Origin: Planctomycetaceae bacterium
GTDB lineage: Bacteria; Planctomycetota; Planctomycetia; Pirellulales; Pirellulaceae
Length of the DNA: 64,000 nucleotides
Assembly (NCBI GenBank): GCA_020638975.1
Contig: JACKHN010000005.1
Location: 1-64,000, forward strand
Direction: 5' to 3'
Part shown: piece after piece, positions 1 through 7,774 of the stretch
Layout of the letters: each line of letters opens with the position of its first letter
How positions within the stretch are numbered: the first letter of the stretch is position 1
Made by a program: the position numbers and the translations under genes
Notes under the pieces: model-generated
The model's input: the letters and a program-made list of their open reading frames with translations, nothing else
Told to the model about the DNA's origin: nothing
Database searches by the model: none

Positions 1-688
1 ATCGACGTGACTCAACAATGAACTCTGCTTTTTTGCGAATGGTGTCGCGCCAATCGTCGGCGGCAATCGGATAGACGCGGTTGTTGGTGCAGAGAAACGT
101 TACTTCCCTTGCGCCTTCGGGCGCGGGGCGAGGATCAGGAAGGGTCACGACTTTTGGCGGTGGTGCTTCCTGGACGGGCGTGTCGTCGAGCATCGCCTTG
201 AGAGTGGCTTCCTCTTCCAGCATTTTCCTCAGATCGTCTTGTAGTGCCTCGCGTTTGGCTTCTGCATCGGCAACTTCCTGGATCTTCTTCTTCGCTTGTT
301 CGGCCTTCTTTGTGTCTTCTTCGATCTTTAACGCGAACTGATTCGCGACCGCCTTCTCTTGGTCGAGAGTTGCCCGTGTCTCGTCGAGCTTACGTCGCAG
401 ATCGGCCAACTGGACCTTAATTGCGCTGTCATCGACGGGTTTCAGGTCGCTAAGCTGAGCCTCGACGGCTTCACGTTGTTGCTTGGTGAGCAGTAACTTC
501 TCTTTTGCGGCCTCGACCATTGCTGGATCAACGACATCAGAATCGGCAATTCTGCTGACGGCATCTTTTACACCGAGCTGGGTCGCGATGAGGACCATCA
601 CGAGAATCCCCACGACGTTGGTCATTGTGTCGAGCAGCGAATCGAGGCCACCACCGTCGTCGTCGTCTGTTTTGGGTGTTCGTTTCAT
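1..688 (-). CDS. ExbD/MotB-like membrane-anchored coiled-coil protein (3' end beyond window)
   Basis: The reading frame is open from an ATG at 688 to the left edge, so at least 229 residues are visible and the C-terminus lies outside the window. It opens with a short Asp/Gly-rich cytoplasmic segment, then one transmembrane helix (about residues 24-42, GILVMVLIATQLG). That is the usual layout of ExbD, TolR and MotB-type proteins. A long charged region with coiled-coil character follows, then a Pro-rich stretch. It is downstream of another ExbD-like gene and of an ExbB/TolQ-like gene on the same strand, so a proton-driven inner-membrane complex is likely. The substrate or work done is unknown. 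Family assignment rests on topology and context rather than on a strong motif. Confidence 0.75.
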   Translation of the reverse strand, partial: MKRTPKTDDDDGGGLDSLLDTMTNVVGILVMVLIATQLGVKDAVSRIADSDVVDPAMVEAAKEKLLLTKQQREAVEAQLSDLKPVDDSAIKVQLADLRRKLDETRATLDQEKAVANQFALKIEEDTKKAEQAKKKIQEVADAEAKREALQDDLRKMLEEEATLKAMLDDTPVQEAPPPKVVTLPDPRPAPEGAREVTFLCTNNRVYPIAADDWRDTIRKKAEFIVESRR

Positions 689-723
689 TGTCTTCGGGCG
701 TTGGAGGTTCTTGATACTTATGC

Positions 724-791
724 GTAGGGTGTCGGCGTCAGCCGCACCTTTGGCAGATTTCGTGATAGTGCGGCTGATGCTGACACCCTAC
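724..791. repeat. Palindromic element, family A
   Basis: A large hairpin lies between the two ExbD-like genes. The 24-base arms at 724-747 and 768-791 match at 22 of 24 positions, starting GTAGGGTGTC and closing GACACCCTAC, around a 20-base loop. No T-tract follows, so it is more likely a dispersed palindrome than a simple terminator. Confidence 0.85.
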
Positions 792-793
792 CA

Positions 794-1615
794 CTACTTC
801 CTGAAATGACGTAAATCGAGGCGGCCATTACCGACCGCTGGCAGCTTTCCATTGCGAACATTGTTATCGTCGCAAAGTTTCTTGACGATTCTATAGGTGC
901 CGAGGCTGTCGCTCCGCAGCAGAAAGATAATCGTCTGGTTCTTGTCATTTGCAACCTTCTCCAATAACGCGACGAACTTTGGATTGGCCGCAATTTCGGC
1001 GTTGCGAATCAATAAGGGCGGTTCTTCCGTGTGTAGTACAATCGCGCTCGCTGTACATTCGACAAAATTTGGCGTGAAGCTTAAACCAGTTCCCCCGGGA
1101 AGAATCGAGACCTGTGCTTCCTCGGGTGGCTTCTTCTTTTCATCCAAGTTGCGCTGCAATAGTGCTAATCGCTCTTTGATCGTAGACAGTTTCGTTTGCA
1201 TATCTGCGACCGTCTCACGCTGTCCTTGTGGGATCTCGGGAATGACGATCTTGATCTTTTTCTGTTCCTCGGTCTTCTTTTTGGTATCGGCCAGTTGTTT
1301 GATCAACGCTTCGAGTTCCGCTCGCGATTTTACGAGTTCGTTCTGTCGGCTGCCCGCGTTATCCAGCAGCTTGGCTTTCTCTTTATCGAGCTGAATTGAC
1401 ATCTCCTCAACAGCGTCTTCTGTCGCCGCGAGCTCCTTCTGGATCTGTTCCATCGCGATGGCATTCTCGACTGCTTCTTTCACATCATCCTGGTTCATTT
1501 GGCCCAGCGTGACCGCAGCAATCATCAGCGTTAGCACGCCGATGATCGCGCAGATGATGCTCAGAAATGGAAACAGCGAGACGTCGTCATCTTCGGGTGG
1601 TGGTCGTCGAGCCAT
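794..1615 (-). CDS. ExbD/MotB-like membrane-anchored coiled-coil protein
   Basis: A 273-residue protein with an acidic N-terminal segment and one transmembrane helix at about residues 13-37 (FPFLSIICAIIGVLTLMIAA). A long charged coiled coil (about 45-170) and a compact C-terminal domain (about 175-270) follow. The topology matches ExbD/TolR/MotB stators, but no peptidoglycan-binding OmpA signature was seen. The ATG at 1615 lies 3 bases downstream of the ExbB-like gene's stop, so the two are probably co-translated. The role of the complex is not known from sequence. The gene ends just before palindromic element A. Confidence 0.75.
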   Translation of the reverse strand: MARRPPPEDDDVSLFPFLSIICAIIGVLTLMIAAVTLGQMNQDDVKEAVENAIAMEQIQKELAATEDAVEEMSIQLDKEKAKLLDNAGSRQNELVKSRAELEALIKQLADTKKKTEEQKKIKIVIPEIPQGQRETVADMQTKLSTIKERLALLQRNLDEKKKPPEEAQVSILPGGTGLSFTPNFVECTASAIVLHTEEPPLLIRNAEIAANPKFVALLEKVANDKNQTIIFLLRSDSLGTYRIVKKLCDDNNVRNGKLPAVGNGRLDLRHFRK

Positions 1616-1618
1616 GAT

Positions 1619-3283
1619 CTATCGCCGTCCGTTGCGTTTCTTCCCGCCAAACCAACCACGCTTCTGCGGCTCGACTTGCTGAACAACAACTTGCTTCTCG
1701 CCGAGCGATTCGAGCACGCTGCTGAGGCCGGTGAGCCCACGTTCGAGGCCGGCAAAGTGTGTTTGCAGTGCCTCGGTTGAACCGGATACCGACTTAGTGA
1801 CATCACTTTGCATCGAAGCCGCCTGACCGCTGAGATCGGCCAATGCCTTTTGAATCTCAACAGCAGTTAAGTTCATTTCTTGAAGTTGCTTCCGTAACAA
1901 GTTGGTTTGTTCGTCGTATTGTTGCCTAAAGCTGGCCAGTTGTTGCTCCTGTTGTTCCTTCATCTTTGTATTAATATCGGTCCAGCCCTTTGCGACGTGA
2001 GTCGTCAACTTCGAGCCGATGGCATCGAGTTTTTGCAGCCAACTCTCCAACTCGGCATGATGTGTCCCCATCGCGGCTTCGACGGCTTCGCGGAAGATCT
2101 TGGCATCGACGCCAGAACCGCCGCCCGCTCCGCGTTCGGCACCGCCCTCGCGACCGTCATTCAGTCGACGCAGCAGATTCTCGTTGCAATATTCGTCGGC
2201 AATCGTCACCAAACCGTCTTCGCTCTTCTGCAACGCGGATGTTGGGATTTTGACGAGCATGCTCATAATCAATGCGAGCAACGTCGTGTCGAACGCCGTT
2301 CCCAGGCCGCCGAATACGCTCTTCATCGAGTCGGTAACTGCCGACACATCAGCGGCGTTTTCGAGAGTAGCGGACAAGCCGCTGACCGCGCTGCTGACTC
2401 CCATGACCGTTCCGATAAAACCAAGAATTGGCATGGCCCAAATGAAGACCTTGATGATCGTATAGCTGCCCGCAATGTTGCTCGCGTCGATTGCCGATTG
2501 TGACTCCATCATCGTCACGGTTTCCGCAGCACTTTTGCGGACGCGGAAATGTTCGATACCTCGCAGCACGCGATTTACTAGAATGCTGCCACGAGCTTCA
2601 TCAGGCAAACTGTGGATATGAGCGACAAACTTGTCGAGCGACGAAATTGTGATCTCTCGCGAAACTTCCGTGGGTAACAAGTCCAAGAGCATCGCCGATT
2701 TTTGTTGTGCCAGCTGCTTTGACTTCAGAAACAAGATGGCGAACGACCAGCACATCAACAGGGTTGTTGGGAAATTGATTCCGACACTGTCCCAAAACAT
2801 CTTGCCGATCCGGACATTGGAGATCCAAAGTGGATACAACATTCCAAAGATCGCCACGGCCCCGATCAAGCCGATGATTCCGCTCTTTACCAAACTGATA
2901 TCGCTGCCATCCGACGAATGACTGTGACCGTGACTCGGGGCTGGTTCCGGTTTGGCCTTGGTGGTCGGTGCCGTTGGTTTAACGCCACTAATCTGGGGCT
3001 TTGCGGTAGGCGTTGGCGAAACGGGAGCCGCTGCTGCTTGTGGCTGTGTTGGCGACGCACCGACATTGATATTTGGGAATCCGGCGGGAGCCGAGGCTCC
3101 GCCGAGATCTCCGAGCCCAAGTGGGTCCGAGGAACTATTTTCTGGAAGACCTAAATCGACCCCCGAGGGGACGGGTAATACAAATGCAGTCTTGCAATAG
3201 GGGCAACGACACTTCTTCCCCGCTTGCTCTTCGCGAACCTTCAGCGATTTGGCGCATTTGGGACAAGCAATCTTGAAATACAT
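1619..3283 (-). CDS. Zinc-ribbon MotA/TolQ/ExbB proton-channel family protein
   Basis: A 554-residue protein. Residues 7-34 form a zinc ribbon with CPKC and CPYC pairs. A long Pro/Ala/Ser-rich linker follows to about residue 125. Four hydrophobic segments lie in the ExbB/TolQ-like region at about 135-160, 170-190, 275-305 and 325-355, including the typical PILGFIGTVMG and GLGTAFDTTLLAL stretches of MotA/TolQ/ExbB channels. The C-terminal 150 residues are a coiled-coil tail. It heads an operon with the two ExbD-like genes, which supports a proton-conducting stator role in the inner membrane. The ribbon precedes the channel and is presumably cytoplasmic. Its ligand is unknown. Confidence 0.85.
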   Translation of the reverse strand: MYFKIACPKCAKSLKVREEQAGKKCRCPYCKTAFVLPVPSGVDLGLPENSSSDPLGLGDLGGASAPAGFPNINVGASPTQPQAAAAPVSPTPTAKPQISGVKPTAPTTKAKPEPAPSHGHSHSSDGSDISLVKSGIIGLIGAVAIFGMLYPLWISNVRIGKMFWDSVGINFPTTLLMCWSFAILFLKSKQLAQQKSAMLLDLLPTEVSREITISSLDKFVAHIHSLPDEARGSILVNRVLRGIEHFRVRKSAAETVTMMESQSAIDASNIAGSYTIIKVFIWAMPILGFIGTVMGVSSAVSGLSATLENAADVSAVTDSMKSVFGGLGTAFDTTLLALIMSMLVKIPTSALQKSEDGLVTIADEYCNENLLRRLNDGREGGAERGAGGGSGVDAKIFREAVEAAMGTHHAELESWLQKLDAIGSKLTTHVAKGWTDINTKMKEQQEQQLASFRQQYDEQTNLLRKQLQEMNLTAVEIQKALADLSGQAASMQSDVTKSVSGSTEALQTHFAGLERGLTGLSSVLESLGEKQVVVQQVEPQKRGWFGGKKRNGRR

Positions 3284-3422
3284 GGAAATTCCGTGCGAAA
3301 CCGAGAGGGATTGGAGGCGAGGTAAGTAAATCCGATACTCTACATACTCACCTAATTGCCATGCCCATGCAAGCGACCACGACGATCAACGCTCGGTCAC
3401 CGTTGCTATGTGGGCTCTCGCC

Positions 3423-4865
3423 CTAAAAGTCCCGAAACGGGCCTCGCGGCTCGGCCGCGTCCATTGCGTCCAGCCAATCCGCGTAACGAGCTTTGACCAT
3501 CTTCAAAACATCCGGTTGCTTTTTGGAAAGGTCTTTTTTCTCGCCGATATCAGTCGCAAGATCGAACAGGCCGCCGCTCGCGCCGCCCATGTCGACCCAC
3601 TTCCAATTTCCGACTCGAGCGCCGATGAGATCCTTGCGTTTCCAAAACATCTCGCTGCGCGGAGACTTTGTTTCGCCACGCACGGCTGACCACCAGTCGT
3701 ATCCATCCAGCGGCACGTTCTCGGGAAGCTTTGCTCCCGTGGCCGAAGCAAAACTCGGGAACAGTTCCAAGCTTGTCAGAAACTCGTCGTTCACGGAATC
3801 CGCCGGCACGTCGCCGTCTGGCCAACGAATCAGGCACGGGACACGAATGCCGCCTTCCCAGGTTTGCGACTTGTGACCGCGAAGCGGCGCGTTGTCGGCT
3901 CCCCCGCTGCCACCGTTGTCAGAGAAGAAGATGACGATCGTGTTGTCAAGGATCTTCTTCTCTTCTAACAACGCTAACATCTTGCCGATCGACGCATCCA
4001 TGCAAGTAACTGCGGCGCGGTAGTCACGCACTTTCGCTTCCGGCGTTACGACCTTGGCATTCTCGGCATATCGAAAGCTCGATACTTCGCGATACTCGTT
4101 GTCGATCGCTGGATACATCTTCTTGAATTCGTCGGGCGCTTGCACCGTCGAGCGAATTTCGGGTTCCAAGGCCGACGAACCGTGCGGCGCGTTGAACGGC
4201 ACGTACAGGAAGAAAGGATCGTTTGTGGCGTGTTGCTCGAGGAACCGCATCGCCTCACGCTCGAATAGATAAGTGCAATACGTTCCCTTATCTTCTTCGG
4301 TCTTTGTCAAGTTGCGGTACATGCTCGGCACGCCATACCGCTCGTGCGTGTAGTAGTCGATTCCGGTGTTGACCAAGCCATAGAAGTCGTCGAAGCCTCG
4401 CGAGGTCGGCAGGTAGCGTTTCAGCGTGCCGAGGTCCCACTTGCCGTAGATGCCGCTCTTGTAACTCACCGACTTCAACATTCGTGGGATGATAATTTCG
4501 CGCTCGTCCATCCCGCCAATTCGCTCGAACGTCACGTCGTATTCCTCCGCGGAATACTTGTGACCGTAGTCCGGTGCTTCGTTGCGGATCATGTCGTAGA
4601 TGCCGTTACGTTGTGGATAGCGGCCAGTTAACAATCCGGCTCGCGATGGCGTGCAAGCCGGCCAGGCCACATAGAAGTTCGTCAATCGCGTGCCCTCTTT
4701 CGCCAACCGATCCAATGCGGGCGTGATGATTCCATTGCCAAGTATGCCAAGATCGTTGTAGCCTTGGTCGTCCGAGACGATAAGCAGAATGTTCGGGCGA
4801 TCAGCGGCCTGAAGCGCCGTCGTCATTGTTAGCAGGCATAAGGTGATTACACCGTTACGAATCAT
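3423..4865 (-). CDS. Secreted type I sulfatase
   Basis: A 480-residue protein with a signal peptide (about residues 1-20, ending LQA) followed by the alkaline-phosphatase-fold sulfatase domain. Visible signatures are the metal-binding SDDQGYNDLG (31-40), the fGly motif CTPSRAGLLTG starting at Cys71, and SDNGG near residue 317. The cysteine would be oxidised to formylglycine to hydrolyse sulfate esters, most likely on sulfated polysaccharide outside the cytoplasm. The substrate cannot be assigned. It is downstream of a second sulfatase on the same strand, separated by a palindromic repeat. The FGE-like protein at 26437 lacks the enzymatic cysteines, so the maturase must be elsewhere in the genome. 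Confidence 0.93.
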   Translation of the reverse strand: MIRNGVITLCLLTMTTALQAADRPNILLIVSDDQGYNDLGILGNGIITPALDRLAKEGTRLTNFYVAWPACTPSRAGLLTGRYPQRNGIYDMIRNEAPDYGHKYSAEEYDVTFERIGGMDEREIIIPRMLKSVSYKSGIYGKWDLGTLKRYLPTSRGFDDFYGLVNTGIDYYTHERYGVPSMYRNLTKTEEDKGTYCTYLFEREAMRFLEQHATNDPFFLYVPFNAPHGSSALEPEIRSTVQAPDEFKKMYPAIDNEYREVSSFRYAENAKVVTPEAKVRDYRAAVTCMDASIGKMLALLEEKKILDNTIVIFFSDNGGSGGADNAPLRGHKSQTWEGGIRVPCLIRWPDGDVPADSVNDEFLTSLELFPSFASATGAKLPENVPLDGYDWWSAVRGETKSPRSEMFWKRKDLIGARVGNWKWVDMGGASGGLFDLATDIGEKKDLSKKQPDVLKMVKARYADWLDAMDAAEPRGPFRDF

Positions 4866-4927
4866 GTTGCAGTCCTTATTCGTCAGTCACGTTGATGGAT
4901 TCTAATTGTCTCTGAACTGGAACCATT

Positions 4928-4993
4928 GCCACAAAAAGCACGAAGAGACACAAAAGAGTGAGACGTTCCGGGGGTTTTCGTGCTTTTCGTGGC
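4928..4993. repeat. Palindromic element, family C
   Basis: An inverted repeat lies between the two sulfatase genes. Arms at 4928-4944 (GCCACAAAAAGCACGAA) and 4977-4993 pair with one mismatch around a 32-base loop. It is AT-richer than its surroundings and has no terminator T-tract. Confidence 0.75.
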
Positions 4994-5020
4994 CATCTTT
5001 CTTTCAACGATCGACATCGA

Positions 5021-6388
5021 TCAAAAACTCGTCTGCCACGCCGCAAACCCCTGTTCCAATTCAGCAACGCGGTTGGGATGCTCGTCGGCCAAGTTGCGTG
5101 ATTCACCGATGTCACGCGCTAGGTCAAACAGTTGCCAAGGTTGATCGGGTTTCTCGCGAACAATTTTCCAATCGCCACGACGGAGCGCCGCGTGTGCGCG
5201 ATAACTGAAGTACAGAGACTCATGGGGCGACGCCGCCCGAGTCATTATCGTAGACAATGGGTTCTTTCCGTCGAAAACTCGATCCTCCGGCAAGCGAGTT
5301 CCCGCCAAGTCCGCACAAGCAACCATCAAATCAGGCGACCAAAGAGGTTGAGTGACGACAGTGCCTGCAGCAATCTTGCCTGGCCAGCGAGCAATGGCCG
5401 CCACTCGCAGTCCGCCTTCCCAACAAGTGACGCCGCCCGAACGAAGTGGCTCGTTCACGCCGACATCAAGCCCATTGCGACCAAGCCGGAACGCACCGTT
5501 ATCCGAGTAGAAAAAGACAAACGTTTGCTTCGTCATGCCGAGTGCGTCGACTGCATCAAGCACACGCCCAATGGCTTCATCCAGCGCGGTGACCACGGCA
5601 TCGTACCGCTTCTTGGGGTCGGCTTCGTCTGGCGACATTCCATAAGCAGCGAACGATCGATCTGGAGCCTGCCAGTTGTTTGGCTGACCTGGCTGCTTGT
5701 TCTTTGCGTTGGGGAAGTGCGGTGCATTAAATGGCAAATAGCAGAACCATGGCTGTTTCGCCTTCGACTTGCGTTGCATGAAATCGATCGCTGCATCGGC
5801 GAACAAGTCTGTCGAATACTCGCCGTCTGCGTGAAACTCCTCCGTTCCTCGGAACAGATCGTGCTTGCCGCTGTAGATGTGGTGGTAGTAGTCGATGTTG
5901 CCGGAAGCGTGGCCAAGAAACTCGTCAAACCCGCGCTCGGTCGGCCGTGATCCCTCGGCAAACCCGATATTCCACTTGCCGAAGCAGCCGGTCGCGTATG
6001 GCGTCGGCGCGTTCTTGAGCACTTGCGGAATCAGAATTTCGTCGTGACTCAGGCCAACTCCATAGTTCCCGGCAAGGCCCGGCAACTGGTCTTCTAATCC
6101 ATGTCGCTGTGGGATCCGGCCGGTCAACAAACATGCACGCGAGACCGTGCAGGTCGGTGATGCCGTATAGAAGTTCGTCAGCCTCACGCCCTCCGATGCC
6201 AGCCGATCCAGATTCGGTGCCTTGATCGGCGAGGCGGGGTTGTAACAAGGCAAGTCTCCGTAGCCGAGATTGTCCGCCGTGATGATCAATATGTTTGTCG
6301 GTTGGTGGTTCGCATTCTCGGCCAAGCAAAGCGGCACCAAAGCGAGCAACAGTGGAGCAAGCCAAGTTAACTTCTGTATCGATCTCAT
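5021..6388 (-). CDS. Secreted type I sulfatase with variant C-T-V-S-R active-site motif
   Basis: The start was moved to the ATG at 6388, giving 455 residues and a clean signal peptide (RSIQKLTWLAPLLLALVPL, cleavage near CLA-EN). A longer reading would run into palindromic repeat D. The sulfatase fold is supported by ADNLGYGDL (38-46), a C-x-x-S-R-A-x-L-L-T-G motif starting at Cys80, and SDNGAF further on. Two details depart from the usual pattern. The residue two after the cysteine is Val instead of Pro or Ala, and the first metal motif has Asn in place of the second Asp. It probably hydrolyses a sulfated glycan in the periplasm, but activity is less certain than for its neighbour. Confidence 0.88.
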   Translation of the reverse strand: MRSIQKLTWLAPLLLALVPLCLAENANHQPTNILIITADNLGYGDLPCYNPASPIKAPNLDRLASEGVRLTNFYTASPTCTVSRACLLTGRIPQRHGLEDQLPGLAGNYGVGLSHDEILIPQVLKNAPTPYATGCFGKWNIGFAEGSRPTERGFDEFLGHASGNIDYYHHIYSGKHDLFRGTEEFHADGEYSTDLFADAAIDFMQRKSKAKQPWFCYLPFNAPHFPNAKNKQPGQPNNWQAPDRSFAAYGMSPDEADPKKRYDAVVTALDEAIGRVLDAVDALGMTKQTFVFFYSDNGAFRLGRNGLDVGVNEPLRSGGVTCWEGGLRVAAIARWPGKIAAGTVVTQPLWSPDLMVACADLAGTRLPEDRVFDGKNPLSTIMTRAASPHESLYFSYRAHAALRRGDWKIVREKPDQPWQLFDLARDIGESRNLADEHPNRVAELEQGFAAWQTSF

Positions 6389-6456
6389 CACCACATTCCC
6401 TCTAGGTCGACGAAGTTCTCGCTTCCGCTGTGCACTTAGCAACGCTCGCGGAACTA

Positions 6457-6513
6457 GTGGGATAGGCTTCCAGCCTGTCTGCGGCAATTCGACAGGCTAG
6501 AAGCCTATCCCAC
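6457..6513. repeat. Palindromic element, family D
   Basis: A hairpin with arms GTGGGATAGGCTTCCAGCCTG (6457-6477) and the near-complementary 6494-6513, around a short loop. It sits between the sialidase-like gene and the downstream sulfatase, just upstream of the latter's start. Confidence 0.85.
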
Positions 6514-6556
6514 GTCGGAAAACCGTCAGTTATTTCACGAGCGATGCTTACGGCCT

Positions 6557-7771
6557 TCAATCGGAAACGAGTTTCTCGACGTCGTCCAACGAGATCCGGA
6601 ATAATTCAGTTTGATTCTTGTTTCGCGAGAAGGCGATCAGCAAGTGGTCGTCGTGCTCGATCACGTGCGGGTACTGGAGCGACGCGATCCCCGCACGAAA
6701 TTTGCGCCAGACTTCGGACGCTCTATTACCAACGACAGGTGGTGACGGAATATCAAGCAGGGCCAGTCGATCAAAGTGGCGACCGTCTTGCGTGATCGCG
6801 AGATACAATTCACGACGACCGACTGCGGGATTGGCGTTCAGCACCATTACGCGGAAGCCACGACTTGTGGGCAGCGAGAAAATCTTGCTTGTCGCATTGG
6901 GAAAGTTCGTGATGACCGGCTTGCCCCAGGTCCTCCCGCGGTCTTCGGACGTCGAATGGAAAAGTCGCTGCGAGCCGCTGTTGTCGCGATAGAGAGCGAA
7001 GAGCGTGTCGTCCGCCAACGGCCAGAAGATGGGCTCGTCAGGGCGAAAGCCTTGCACATCGCGAACCCCCACGACGGGAAACACTTGCCAATCGTCCAGC
7101 GACTTACGGCCTCCGATCAATACCGAGACGTTAAACCTCGCATCCCGTCGCGTCATGATCCAATCGCCGCCCGGCAAACGTTGTGGTGCAAAATTATTGA
7201 TGGCGTTGTCGTACAGCTTCTGCTTGAATCTCCATGCCTCTGCTTGCTCGTCCCAGGCGAAGGCTTGCAGTTCTAGTTCCTTGTCCGCACCGAATGCTCC
7301 TTTGCCTTTGAAGTGCGCCGCCAAAGCCAATAATTCACCGTCCCGCACCCACAATCCGCGAGCGATGAATGCGTAAGGGGCCTTTGGCTCGCCGGTCACG
7401 GTTTGCGGCATGCTCCAGGTGACGCCATCAACGCTTGTGGAATACTTCACTTGTTGCGTCGGCTCGTCTTCCACGCGTGGCCCATCGCTCCAAATGCACC
7501 ATAGCCGGTCTCCATGCGAAACTAGGTAGTTGTGCAGTTGCAGGCGGAGGTTGTGCAGGTCGATCTTTGGTTCGTTGACTGACGCGGAGTTGACACTCGC
7601 TGCGTTCACGACGGTGTGTGTTCCCCCGATCTTAGGCAACGCGGCGTAGTCGATCTCGCCAGACTCCGCCTGTCCCTGGGAAAGACGGAGTATCTCAACG
7701 GGGCGTTCTTCGGCCTGCAAGCCGCGTGATACACAACTCAAGAAGATCGCAAAGACAGCCGTGCGCCACAT
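6557..7771 (-). CDS. Secreted sialidase-like (BNR-repeat) six-bladed propeller protein
   Basis: A 404-residue protein with a signal peptide (about 1-20, ending LQA-EE). A clear Asp-box, SEDRGRTW, occurs in the second half, and a weaker repeat, STSVDGVTWS, is near residue 112. Asp-boxes mark sialidase-type beta-propellers, many of which are glycoside hydrolases or carbohydrate-binding proteins. The ATG at 7771 is 3 bases after the stop of the PQQ-propeller gene, so the two are probably one transcription unit. With sulfatases downstream, a role in extracellular glycan processing is plausible. The catalytic residues of true sialidases were not confirmed, so the exact reaction is open. Confidence 0.75.
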   Translation of the reverse strand: MWRTAVFAIFLSCVSRGLQAEERPVEILRLSQGQAESGEIDYAALPKIGGTHTVVNAASVNSASVNEPKIDLHNLRLQLHNYLVSHGDRLWCIWSDGPRVEDEPTQQVKYSTSVDGVTWSMPQTVTGEPKAPYAFIARGLWVRDGELLALAAHFKGKGAFGADKELELQAFAWDEQAEAWRFKQKLYDNAINNFAPQRLPGGDWIMTRRDARFNVSVLIGGRKSLDDWQVFPVVGVRDVQGFRPDEPIFWPLADDTLFALYRDNSGSQRLFHSTSEDRGRTWGKPVITNFPNATSKIFSLPTSRGFRVMVLNANPAVGRRELYLAITQDGRHFDRLALLDIPSPPVVGNRASEVWRKFRAGIASLQYPHVIEHDDHLLIAFSRNKNQTELFRISLDDVEKLVSD

Positions 7772-7774
7772 GAT

